A stretch of DNA of 10,813 nucleotides from Pseudomonadota bacterium. GTDB taxonomy: Bacteria; Pseudomonadota; Alphaproteobacteria; Azospirillales; Azospirillaceae. The position numbers and the translations under genes were made by a program. Positions 1-6,975 of the stretch are shown here, one piece after another. Within the stretch, counting starts at the first letter, position 1. Each line of letters starts with the position of its first letter. The stretch lies in the NCBI GenBank assembly GCA_023416455.1, contig JAEZHQ010000148.1, positions 1 through 10,813 on the forward strand. The letters run 5' to 3'. The notes under the pieces were generated by a model that worked only from the letters and a program-made list of their open reading frames with translations, was not told the origin of the DNA and ran no database searches.

Positions 1-1238
1 GCCTTGTCCCAGGCGGGATTTGCCTCCGCCCCGCCGGAAGCACCGGCGCGGGCGGTGGCCAGCTTGCGGCGGAAGGCCGGCAGTTCCAGCAGGTCGCCGC
101 GCACGTCGCGCGACCGGCAGCGCACCAGAAAGTCCTGGTAGAGCACGGCGATGGAGCGGTAGGGCGCTTCCGGGTCCGCCAGCACCTCGCGCAGCACCTC
201 GTCGTAGGCGGCCTGCCGCTCGGCGGCCTGTTCCTGGGTTTCCGGTTCCTCGGCAGGTTCCTCGGGCTGAGGGGCCACGGCGGGAGCGGGCTCCACGACG
301 GGGCGTGGGCGGGAGAGCTGGGCCAGCAGCTCGGCGCTGGCCGAGGCCGAGGGGCGGCGCACCGGGTAGCGCGGCGGCTCCGGCTCGCCCGGCCGGAAGA
401 TCAGCTCGCGGGCGTCCTCCTGCGGGGTGTCCGGCAGCGGCATCAGCGTCGGGCTGCCGGTGCGCCCCTGCGTCTCCACCGCGCCGATGCGCAGGGGCAG
501 CGGGCGGCGCGACAGGGCGGGGCCGAGGGCGATGAAATGGCCGCGCTCCAGGTCGCGGAACATCTCGGCCTGGCGGCGCTCCATGCCCAGCAGGTCGGCG
601 GCGCGGGCCATGTCGATGTCGAGGAAGGTGCGCCCCATCAGGAAGTTGGACGCCTCCGCCGCGACGTTCTTGGCGAGCTTGGCGAGGCGCTGGGTGGCGA
701 TCACCCCGGCCAGCCCGCGCTTGCGGCCCCGGCACATCAGGTTGGTCATGGCGCCCAGCGAGAGCTTGCGCGCCTCGTCCGACACCTCGCCGGCCGCCGA
801 CGGGGCGAACAGCTGCGCCTCGTCCACCACCACCAGCATCGGGTACCAGCAGTCGCGGTCGGCGTCGAACAGCCCGCCCAGGAAGGCGGCGGCGTGGCGC
901 ATCTGCATCTCCGAATCCAGGCCCTCCAGGTTGAGGACCACGGAGACGCGGTGCTGGCGCACCCGCGCCGCCACGCTTTGCAAGGCGGCCTCGCCATGCT
1001 CGGCGGCGTCGACGACGACATGGCCGAAGCGTTCGGCCAGGGTCACGAAATCACCCTCCGGATCGACGACGGCCTGCTGCACCCAGCTGGCGCTCTGCTC
1101 GATCAGGCGGCGCAGCAGATGCGACTTGCCGGATCCGGAATTGCCCTGCACCAGCAGGCGGGTCGCCAGCAGCTCCTCCAGATCCAGCATCGCCGGCGCG
1201 CCCGCCGTCGTCCGTCCCATGTCGATGCCGACCTTCAT
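1..1238 (-). CDS. HerA/DUF87-type P-loop ATPase, 3' end outside the window
   Basis: The reverse strand reads open from ATG at 1238 to the window edge, giving 412 complete codons and no stop. A G-rich ribosome-binding stretch (GGGGGTGG) lies just before the ATG. Seen in the protein: Walker A GNSGSGKSH at residues 32-40, a hydrophobic Walker B with DEAQ (about 134-142), and a conserved block RGRKRGLAGVIATQR (170-184) that fits the sensor/arginine region of HerA/FtsK-like ATPases. Residues 311-340 are a Pro/Glu-rich linker, followed by a charged helical C-terminal part. The family contains DNA-translocating or DNA-processing ATPases, some in defence and some in transfer modules. Nothing here fixes the substrate, and no NurA or effector partner is in view. 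It is not part of the nitrate operon: about 600 bases and an IS remnant separate them. Family call is fairly sure; function is unknown. Confidence 0.82.
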   Translation of the reverse strand, partial: MKVGIDMGRTTAGAPAMLDLEELLATRLLVQGNSGSGKSHLLRRLIEQSASWVQQAVVDPEGDFVTLAERFGHVVVDAAEHGEAALQSVAARVRQHRVSVVLNLEGLDSEMQMRHAAAFLGGLFDADRDCWYPMLVVVDEAQLFAPSAAGEVSDEARKLSLGAMTNLMCRGRKRGLAGVIATQRLAKLAKNVAAEASNFLMGRTFLDIDMARAADLLGMERRQAEMFRDLERGHFIALGPALSRRPLPLRIGAVETQGRTGSPTLMPLPDTPQEDARELIFRPGEPEPPRYPVRRPSASASAELLAQLSRPRPVVEPAPAVAPQPEEPAEEPETQEQAAERQAAYDEVLREVLADPEAPYRSIAVLYQDFLVRCRSRDVRGDLLELPAFRRKLATARAGASGGAEANPAWDK

Positions 1239-1450
1239 CCACCCACCCCCTTGCGCCGAAGCCCACCCCTATAGCGCAAAAGGACCGGCGCGGACGAGAA
1301 CCGCTTTGGGGCTGGCCGCCGACACCGCCATCCCCGGCCGCGGCCCCGGGGATGGCACGGACAAACCGGCGACGCCCATCACCCCCCATCACGCCCGAAG
1401 TCCCGTTCTTCCGAAGACGGGTGCCGCATGCTCCCTTTCGCGACGGTTTC
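1239..1450. other. Intergenic region upstream of the HerA-type gene, with a perfect inverted repeat
   Basis: No convincing gene is present. It holds the upstream sequence of the HerA-type ATPase gene. A reverse-strand TATAGG at 1268-1273 could be a -10 element, but no matching -35 is seen 17 bases upstream. It also holds a perfect 10-base inverted repeat (listed separately) and a short imperfect stem near 1402-1421. The boundary with the truncated IS lies at about 1469. Confidence 0.5.
1328..1355. repeat. Perfect 10-bp inverted repeat, possible bidirectional terminator or operator
   Basis: CCATCCCCGG at 1328-1337 and CCGGGGATGG at 1346-1355 are exact complements around the 8-base spacer CCGCGGCC, which itself contains a CCGCGG palindrome. 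No T-run follows on either strand, so it is not a classical intrinsic terminator. It lies 90 bases upstream of the HerA-type start and could equally be a protein-binding dyad. Confidence 0.45.
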
Positions 1451-1633
1451 TCAGCACGCCGACGAGCTGGCGTGCGTCTGGACCCACCGGTAAATGGTCG
1501 TGTGGTCGACAGGAGCGCCACGCCCGGCCATCATCTGCCCGAGGTCGCGGTCGCTGATCCCGGACCGGCAGTACCAGCGAACCGCCCAGAGCACGATCTC
1601 GCCCCCGAAGTGGCGACCCTTGAAATCCGTCAC
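1451..1633 (-). pseudogene. IS6-family transposase, N-terminal fragment only
   Basis: Sixty residues from a GTG at 1633 to a TGA at 1451. The run from TDFKGRHF through EIVLWAVRWYCR to DHTTIYRWVQ is the characteristic N-terminus and helix-turn-helix of IS6/IS26-type transposases (normally about 230-265 residues). Similarity stops after about THA (near base 1469), and five unrelated residues follow before the stop. The whole DDE catalytic domain is missing, so the protein cannot transpose. A GGGAG lies upstream as a remnant ribosome-binding site. Family assignment rests on recognised sequence, not a search. Confidence 0.85.
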
Positions 1634-1695
1634 GGCCCGGCTCCCAATCTCGTTCGGGAATTCCGCCGGATGCGGACCGGCTTTGCAACAGAGCC
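1466..1695 (-). mobile_element. Truncated IS6-family insertion sequence, one end only
   Basis: The reverse strand at 1695-1681 reads GGCTCTGTTGCAAAG, which matches the terminal inverted repeat of IS6-family elements (IS6100 and IS26 begin GGCTCTGTTGCAAA and GGCACTGTTGCAAA). The transposase reading frame starts about 60 bases inward, as in intact elements. The other end is not found in the window, so the right part was lost by deletion or recombination near 1469. The element sits 143 bases beyond the cobA stop. Confidence 0.78.
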
Positions 1696-1703
1696 CCTCC
1701 AAC

Positions 1704-1735
1704 TGCCGGCCGTCTTCCGGCACGCCGCAGGGCGT
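1704..1735 (-). terminator. Two adjacent small hairpins after cobA, candidate operon terminator
   Basis: Downstream of cobA the transcript would meet ACGCC/GGCGT (1722-1726 with 1731-1735, 4-base loop) and then TGCCGG/CCGGCA (1704-1709 with 1717-1722, 7-base loop). They share base 1722, so they cannot both form fully. No real U-tract follows. They are the best GC-rich stems between the cobA stop and the IS end, but termination here could also be Rho-dependent. Confidence 0.3.
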
Positions 1736-1838
1736 CAGGTGCGGCGGACAAAGAAGGGCGGGCTCAACATCGTCTCCGCCGTCGCTGTCTTTGGTTGATA
1801 ATGGCGGCGTTGTTTGCCGAACAAATGTCGCGATGCCC

Positions 1839-2615
1839 TCATTCCGCATGGTCTCGGGCGCCTGCGGCAACGGCGTGGCCGACGAACAGGAGAGCCGGCC
1901 CCGACCCCGCGACCGGCGCCGCTGCGGCAAGCTCGGCCAGCGTGCCGGCGGTGCGGCGCTCGTCCGGCCGGGTGCCGTTCTCGATGACCAGCACCGGCGT
2001 GCCGGACGACCGCCCGCCGTCGATCAGGGCGGCGGCGATGTGGGCGAAGCGGTCGCGGCCCATGTAGATGGCCAGCGTCGCCTGCGGATCGGCGTGGCGG
2101 CGCCAGTCGATGGCGTCGTCGTCGCCGGCGCGGCAATGGGCGGTGACGAAGTGCACGCTGCGCGCCACGCCGCGGCGGGTCAGCGACACGCCGGCCCCGG
2201 CGGCGCAGCCGAGCGCCGCCGTTATGCCGGGAATCACGCGCACGGGAATGCCCGCCGCGCGGAGCGCGTCCAGCTCCTCGCCCGCGCGGCCGAACAGCAT
2301 GGGATCGCCACCCTTCAGCCTTACCACCCTGTGACCCGCCCGCGCGTGGGCGATCATCAGCGCGCAGATCGTCTCCTGCGTCGCGCTGTGCCGGCCCGAG
2401 CGCTTGCCGACGCAGATCCGCTCGACCCGCGCCGCTGCAAGGTCCAGCACGCCGGGACCGACGAGATGGTCGTAGAGCACCACGTCGGCCGCGGCCAACG
2501 CCCGCACGGCGGCCACGGTCAGCAACTCCGGGTCGCCGGGACCGGCGCCCACCAGGGCGACGCTCCCGCGGCGTCCCGGATTCCCGTCGGGGCCCCTGGT
2601 CAGATCGTCAGGCAT
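1839..2615 (-). CDS. cobA: Uroporphyrinogen-III C-methyltransferase (SUMT)
   Basis: 258 residues. It methylates uroporphyrinogen III at C-2 and C-7 with S-adenosylmethionine to give precorrin-2, the precursor of siroheme. Motifs of the family are all visible: VGAGPGDPELLT (22-33), YDHLV (48-52), RLKGGDP (99-105), PGITAA (129-134) and IYMG (183-186). The length matches a stand-alone SUMT. There is no fused CysG-type dehydrogenase/ferrochelatase half, so the later siroheme steps must be encoded elsewhere. The start codon lies inside the end of nirD (8-base overlap), and the Shine-Dalgarno is weak, which points to translational coupling with nirD. Its place beside nirBD indicates supply of siroheme to nitrite reductase rather than cobalamin. 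It is the last gene of the operon. Confidence 0.95.
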   Translation of the reverse strand: MPDDLTRGPDGNPGRRGSVALVGAGPGDPELLTVAAVRALAAADVVLYDHLVGPGVLDLAAARVERICVGKRSGRHSATQETICALMIAHARAGHRVVRLKGGDPMLFGRAGEELDALRAAGIPVRVIPGITAALGCAAGAGVSLTRRGVARSVHFVTAHCRAGDDDAIDWRRHADPQATLAIYMGRDRFAHIAAALIDGGRSSGTPVLVIENGTRPDERRTAGTLAELAAAAPVAGSGPALLFVGHAVAAGARDHAE

Positions 2616-2934
2616 GGCGGACCGCGATCTCGACCAGCCCGTCGCTGACCCGCACGGGAATGTGCCCGGCGCAGCCCTGGTCGGGGGCCACGGCCTCCCC
2701 GGTGCCCAGATCGACCACCCAGTTGTGCAGCGGGCAGGTGACGCGGCTGCCGTGCACGATGCCCTGCGACAGCGGCCCGCCCTTGTGCGGGCAGCGGTCC
2801 TCCAGCGCGAACAGCTCGTCGGTGACGGTGCGGAACACCGCCACGTCGCCCAGAGCGGTGCGCACGACGCGCGCGCCCTGCACCGGAATGTCCTCCACCC
2901 GGCCGACCGGGGTCCACGCGATCATCTGGTCCAT
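2608..2934 (-). CDS. nirD: Nitrite reductase small subunit, Rieske type
   Basis: 108 residues; small subunit of cytoplasmic NAD(P)H-dependent assimilatory nitrite reductase, partner of NirB. The [2Fe-2S] Rieske ligands are complete: C48-x-H50 in DRCPHKGGPL and C67-x2-H70 in TCPLHNW. Some NirD proteins, such as the enterobacterial type, have lost these ligands, so this one probably still carries a cluster. The ATG at 2934 follows AGGAG at proper spacing. An upstream in-frame ATG at 3006 would overlap the end of nirB and add a non-conserved leader, so it was not chosen. It begins 34 bases after the nirB stop and overlaps cobA by 8 bases. Confidence 0.95.
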   Translation of the reverse strand: MDQMIAWTPVGRVEDIPVQGARVVRTALGDVAVFRTVTDELFALEDRCPHKGGPLSQGIVHGSRVTCPLHNWVVDLGTGEAVAPDQGCAGHIPVRVSDGLVEIAVRHA

Positions 2935-2968
2935 TGTCGTGCTCCTGAAATCGGTCGTCGTCGGGCGC

Positions 2969-5503
2969 TCACCCCACCTGCGCCAGCGGGGTGAACTCGT
3001 GGGCATCGACGCCGCCGGTGGCGCGGGCCGCCCAGGGGTCGTCCTGGCTGAAGCTCTGGGAGAAGAGGAAGCGGGCGTTGAGGTCCTTGCGGCCCTTCGG
3101 GTCGTCCACCAGCCGCGCCTTGATGTGGTCGAGGCCGACGCGTTCCAGCCAGGGGGCGGTGCGCTCCAGATAGCGCGCCTCCTCGCGGTAGAGCTGCATG
3201 TAGGCGCCGGTGTATTCCAGCACCTCCTCCTCGGTCTCCACCCTCACCAGCAGGTCGCACGCGCGCACCTTGATGCCGCCGTTGCCGCCGACATGGATCT
3301 CGTAGCCGCTGTCGACGCAGATCACGCCCAGGTCCTTGATCGTCGCCTCCGCGCAATTGCGCGGGCAGCCGGACACCGCCAGCTTCACCTTGTGCGGCGT
3401 CCAGGAGCCCCAGGTCATCCGCTCCAGCTTCACCCCCAGGCCGGTCGAGTCCTGCGTGCCGAAGCGGCACCACTCGCTGCCCACGCAGGTCTTCACCGTG
3501 CGCAGGCCCTTGGCGTAGGCGTGCCCCGACACCATGCCGGCCGCGTTCAGGTCCGCCCACACCGCCGGCAGGTCCTCCTTCCTCACGCCCAGCAGGTCGA
3601 TGCGCTGGCCACCGGTCACCTTCACGGTGGGGATGGCGAACTTGTCCACCACGTCGGCGATGGCGCGCAGCTCCCTGGCGCTCGTCAGCCCGCCCCACAT
3701 GCGCGGCACGACGGAGTAGGTGCCGTCCTTCTGGATGTTGGCGTGCACCCGCTCGTTGATGAAGCGCGAACGGCCGTCGTCCACATACTCGCCGGGCCAC
3801 GCCGCCAGCAGGTAGTAGTTCAGCGCCGGCCGGCAGGAGTGGCAACCGTCCGCGGTCTTCCACTCCAGCGCCTGGAGCACCGCCGGGATGCTCTTCAGAC
3901 CCATGGCGGCGATGAGCCGGCGCACGTCGTCGTGGGTGTGGTGGGTGCATTTGCACATGGGCTTGGCGACATTTTCGGCCGCGTAGCCGTCGCCCAGCGT
4001 GACCTTCAGCAACTGCTCCACCAGCCCGCTGCACGACCCGCAGGAGGCCGATGCCTTGGTGTGGGCGCGCACCTCCTCCAGACTGGTCAGGCCCTTGCCG
4101 GTGATCGCCTGGACGATGGTGCCCTTGCACACGCCGTTGCACCCGCAGATCTCCGCCTCGTCGGAGAGGGACGCAACGGCATTCTTAGGGGCATTCTTGA
4201 GGGCATTCTTGGGGGCATTCTCAGGATTTGCGCCGGCACCCCCCTCCGCCATGGCCGCGTAGGCCTGTCCGAAGGCCAGTGTGTCGCGCAACGGCGCCAC
4301 GTCGGTTCCATCCTTGAGGAGCTGGAAGTACCAGGGCCCGTCGCCCGTCTCCCCGTACAGCACCGCGCCGATCAGGCGGTCGTCCTTGAGGACGAGGCGC
4401 TTGTAGACGCCGCGCGCGGCGTCGCGGAAGACGATGTCCTGGCGGTCCTTGGCCGGGGCGAAGTCGCCGGCGGAGAACAGATCGATGCCGGTGACCTTCA
4501 GCCTGGTGGCGGTCACCGAGCCGGCGTAGCCGGCCGTTTCCTTGCCTGCCAGCCGGTCCGCGGCGACCTTGGCCATCTCCCACAGCGGTGCCACGAGGCC
4601 GTAGCAGGTGTTGCGGTGCTGCACGCATTCGCCGACCGACAGGATGGCGGGGTCGGACGTGCCCATGCCGTCGTCCACCACCACGCCGCGCTCCACCGTC
4701 AGTCCGGCGTCGCGGGCGAGCAGGGTGTTGGGGCGGATGCCGGCGGCCATGACGACGAGGCTGGCGGGGATCTCGCGCCCGTCCTTCAGCCGCACGCCCT
4801 CCACCCGGTCGGTGCCCAGGATCGCCTCGGTGTCGGCGCGGGTGATGACGGTGAGGCCGCGGCGCTCCAGCTCGGCCTGGAGCAGATGGCCGGCACTCCC
4901 GTCGAGCTGGCGCTCCATCAGCGTGCCCATCAGGTGCAGGACGGTGACGTCCATGCCGCGCAGCATCAGGCCGTTCGCGGCTTCCAGCCCCAGCAGACCG
5001 CCGCCGATCACCACCGCCGGGCCGCCGGCCCCGGCGGCGGCCAGCATGCGCTCGACGTCGTCCACGTCGCGGAAGGTGACGACGCCCGGCAGGTTGCTGC
5101 CCGGCACCGGGATGATGATGGGGTCGGAGCCGGTGGCGAGCAGCAGCCGGTCGTAGGGCACGCGCCGGCCGGCGCGCGAGACGACGACGCGGGCCTGCCG
5201 GTCGATGGCAACCACCGGATCACCGGCGTGAAGCGTCACGCCGTTCGTGTCGTACCAGTCCTGGGTGTTCAGCACGATGTCGTCGAAGCGCTTCTCGCCG
5301 GCCAGCAAGGGCGAGAGCATGATGCGGTTGTAGTTCACCCGCGGCTCCGCGCCGAAGACGGTGACCGCGTGCCGGCCGGGGGCGCGGGCGAACAGCTCCT
5401 CCAGCGTGCGCAGCGCGGCCATGCCGTTGCCGATGACGACGAGCCGTTCGCGGCCATCGGTGGGCGGTGTTGCGGGTGGAACTGCGAAAGCATGCGTGTC
5501 CAT
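2969..5503 (-). CDS. nirB: NAD(P)H-nitrite reductase large subunit
   Basis: 844 residues, the usual NirB length. It reduces nitrite to ammonium with six electrons from NAD(P)H in the cytoplasm. Domains in order: FAD site VVIGNGMAA (22-30); NAD(P)H site VVIGGGLLGLEAA (165-177); a BFD-like [2Fe-2S] domain with C453, C455, C488 and C491; then the sulfite/nitrite reductase core. The siroheme-[4Fe-4S] cysteines are C673 and C679 (TCVGSEWC) and C713 and C717 (SGCPRNC). All cofactor ligands are present. The linker at about 428-443 is made of KNA repeats encoded by a 12-base tandem repeat. The ATG at 5503 follows GGGAG by eight bases. A 102-base gap with a long hairpin separates it from nasR, the largest gap in the operon. 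Confidence 0.97.
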   Translation of the reverse strand: MDTHAFAVPPATPPTDGRERLVVIGNGMAALRTLEELFARAPGRHAVTVFGAEPRVNYNRIMLSPLLAGEKRFDDIVLNTQDWYDTNGVTLHAGDPVVAIDRQARVVVSRAGRRVPYDRLLLATGSDPIIIPVPGSNLPGVVTFRDVDDVERMLAAAGAGGPAVVIGGGLLGLEAANGLMLRGMDVTVLHLMGTLMERQLDGSAGHLLQAELERRGLTVITRADTEAILGTDRVEGVRLKDGREIPASLVVMAAGIRPNTLLARDAGLTVERGVVVDDGMGTSDPAILSVGECVQHRNTCYGLVAPLWEMAKVAADRLAGKETAGYAGSVTATRLKVTGIDLFSAGDFAPAKDRQDIVFRDAARGVYKRLVLKDDRLIGAVLYGETGDGPWYFQLLKDGTDVAPLRDTLAFGQAYAAMAEGGAGANPENAPKNALKNAPKNAVASLSDEAEICGCNGVCKGTIVQAITGKGLTSLEEVRAHTKASASCGSCSGLVEQLLKVTLGDGYAAENVAKPMCKCTHHTHDDVRRLIAAMGLKSIPAVLQALEWKTADGCHSCRPALNYYLLAAWPGEYVDDGRSRFINERVHANIQKDGTYSVVPRMWGGLTSARELRAIADVVDKFAIPTVKVTGGQRIDLLGVRKEDLPAVWADLNAAGMVSGHAYAKGLRTVKTCVGSEWCRFGTQDSTGLGVKLERMTWGSWTPHKVKLAVSGCPRNCAEATIKDLGVICVDSGYEIHVGGNGGIKVRACDLLVRVETEEEVLEYTGAYMQLYREEARYLERTAPWLERVGLDHIKARLVDDPKGRKDLNARFLFSQSFSQDDPWAARATGGVDAHEFTPLAQVG
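4179..4226 (-). repeat. Four-copy 12-bp in-frame tandem repeat in nirB linker
   Basis: Copies at 4179-4190, 4191-4202, 4203-4214 and 4215-4226 share the core GCATTCTT (GCATTCTC in the last) on the plus strand. On the coding strand they give PENA-PKNA-LKNA-PKNA between the NAD(P)H reductase part and the [2Fe-2S] domain. The period is a multiple of three, so copy changes keep the frame. Confidence 0.9.
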
Positions 5504-5517
5504 GATGGCTGCTCCCT

Positions 5518-5569
5518 GGCGCCTCGCGCGTCCGCGCTCCGCCTTCGCGGGACCCCCGGACGGGGCGCC
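5518..5569 (-). other. Long interrupted hairpin in the nasR-nirB gap
   Basis: Three nested inverted pairs share one centre: GGCGCC at 5518-5523 with 5564-5569, CGTCCG at 5529-5534 with CGGACG at 5557-5562, and CCGC at 5539-5542 with GCGG at 5547-5550 around a four-base loop. It fills half of the 102-base gap and ends next to the nirB ribosome-binding site. No U-run follows. It could slow RNA decay, mark a processing site, or affect nirB translation. The loop is not the ANTAR hexaloop type. Confidence 0.55.
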
Positions 5570-5605
5570 GTGTGATTGAGGTCGTTGGATCGGCCGGATC
5601 CCGGC

Positions 5606-6955
5606 TTAGCCCGCCGTGTTCGCGCCCCCGTTGGCGCGCGGGGGGCTGCGCAGGATGTCCGACATGCTCAGGATCGCCTCGGCGACATCGACGATCCGCT
5701 TGTTCTGGTTCATCGCGGTCTTTCGCATCAGCCGGTAGGCGTCCTCCTCGGACACCCCGCGGCTGGTCATCAGCAGGCCCTTGGCCCGGTCGATGACCTT
5801 GCGCTCGCTGAGCGCCGTCCGCGCCGATTCCAGCTCCAGGCTGACGTCCCGCAGGCGGCGGGACTGGGCCTGCACCACGTTCAGCAGGGAGCGCATCAGC
5901 TTCGGGCGCAGGCCGTCGAGTGCGTAGACGCCGCCGTCGGCGTCGATGCCGTGGGCGGTCTGCGCCGGATCGGGGTTCAGCAGCATCATCGCCACCGGCA
6001 CCACCGCATCCGGTGTCCCGTCGCACCCGTCTCCGTCCAGGCTGTCCAGGTCGGCGCGAGCCTGGGCCAGCGTGGCGGCGCAGAGGGTCCGGAGGTCGTC
6101 GCCCAGCCGGTCCTCCACCGCCTTCATGGCGTCGATGCGGCGCGTGGTGTGCTCGTACCACGCCTCGCCGGTGATGCCGTCGAAGTCGCCGTTCCGCCCG
6201 CCGCTCAACGCCACCGCGCGCATGCGTTCGACCTCGCCGCCCACCGGCCCCGCCATCGCGGTGTCGAAGGCCATGACCTGCGCCGGGGTCGCGAACTCCC
6301 GGAAGATCTGGAAGGCACGGTTCTGCGCCACCGCCAGGTCCACCAGCCGCCGGTGCTCGGCCGTGTCGAAGTGGCCGCGGGTGAAGCCGGCCCCGGCCGT
6401 CGCCCGCTCCTGCCCCGCATACTCCTTGCCCTGGACGAAGTTGAACAGCGCGACCAGGGCGCGTGAGATGGCGGGATCGGCGGCGGTGTCGGCCGCCTCG
6501 AACACCACGTTCAGCAGATGGCCGATCACGTCGGTGAAGGCCTTGACCGAATCCTGGGGGACGAGGGAGACCGACGCGACCTGCTCGCGCAGCGCGGTCA
6601 TGCCGTCCAGCGCGTGCAGGGCGAGCGCCACGCGGGTGTAGAACTGGGCGCCGGAGCTCATCCGCTCGTCCACCCCTTCCAGCCGGGCGCGCAGGACCAG
6701 CTCCAGCCGCCGGCTGTCCTCCGTCCGCCCGGCCAGATCCCCGACGAACCGCAGCCCGTTGGAGCCGAGATAGATGGAGGAGGCCCCGCGCTCCTTCTGG
6801 AGCGCGTGGATCAGCTCGCCCATGTCGCGCACCAGCTCGCTGACCGACAGGAGTTGCTCGACGTCGCGGATGCGGCACAGCTTGGCGAAGCGCAGGAACC
6901 GCGCCGCCGGCGACCCCGTCGTCCCAACCTGCTCCGCATCCGGACGATCCGTCAT
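5606..6955 (-). CDS. nasR: Nitrate-sensing NIT-ANTAR transcription antiterminator
   Basis: 449 residues, soluble, no signal or membrane segment. The N-terminal two thirds fit the nitrate/nitrite-sensing NIT domain: KERGASSIYL (about 54-63) is its hallmark, and R56 probably matches the nitrate-contacting Arg of Klebsiella NasR. The motif TTRRIDAMKAVED (270-282) fits the second conserved block. A Gly/Asp-rich segment (about 305-345) leads to a C-terminal ANTAR domain, RKVIDRAKGLLM through AYRLMRKTAMNQ to DVAEAIL (385-429), which binds paired RNA hairpins and prevents termination. The leader of this operon carries such hairpins, so the target is very likely its own transcript. The chosen ATG at 6955 follows GGAGGGGG. 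An alternative ATG at 6976 would overlap the nrtC stop as TGATG and add seven residues. The symbol is by analogy with K. oxytoca NasR. Confidence 0.9.
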   Translation of the reverse strand: MTDRPDAEQVGTTGSPAARFLRFAKLCRIRDVEQLLSVSELVRDMGELIHALQKERGASSIYLGSNGLRFVGDLAGRTEDSRRLELVLRARLEGVDERMSSGAQFYTRVALALHALDGMTALREQVASVSLVPQDSVKAFTDVIGHLLNVVFEAADTAADPAISRALVALFNFVQGKEYAGQERATAGAGFTRGHFDTAEHRRLVDLAVAQNRAFQIFREFATPAQVMAFDTAMAGPVGGEVERMRAVALSGGRNGDFDGITGEAWYEHTTRRIDAMKAVEDRLGDDLRTLCAATLAQARADLDSLDGDGCDGTPDAVVPVAMMLLNPDPAQTAHGIDADGGVYALDGLRPKLMRSLLNVVQAQSRRLRDVSLELESARTALSERKVIDRAKGLLMTSRGVSEEDAYRLMRKTAMNQNKRIVDVAEAILSMSDILRSPPRANGGANTAG

Positions 6956-6975
6956 GGCCGCACCCCCCTCCCACA

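Noticed and set aside
427..1557. Plus-strand open frames of 376 and 245 codons
   Set aside because: They lie opposite the HerA-type ATPase, which has clear Walker motifs; the plus-strand products show no motif.
2608..3006. 132-codon start for nirD
   Set aside because: It would overlap the end of nirB and add an unconserved leader. ATG 2934 has a better ribosome-binding site and gives the normal length.
2660..5575. 971-codon open frame on the plus strand
   Set aside because: It is antisense to nirB and nirD. Its translation is rich in His, Gly, Ala and Arg with no family motif, whereas nirB on the other strand has every cofactor ligand.
5220..6974. 584-codon open frame on the minus strand
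   Set aside because: It is an out-of-frame shadow of nasR and the start of nirB, with low-complexity Gly/Arg/Ala composition.
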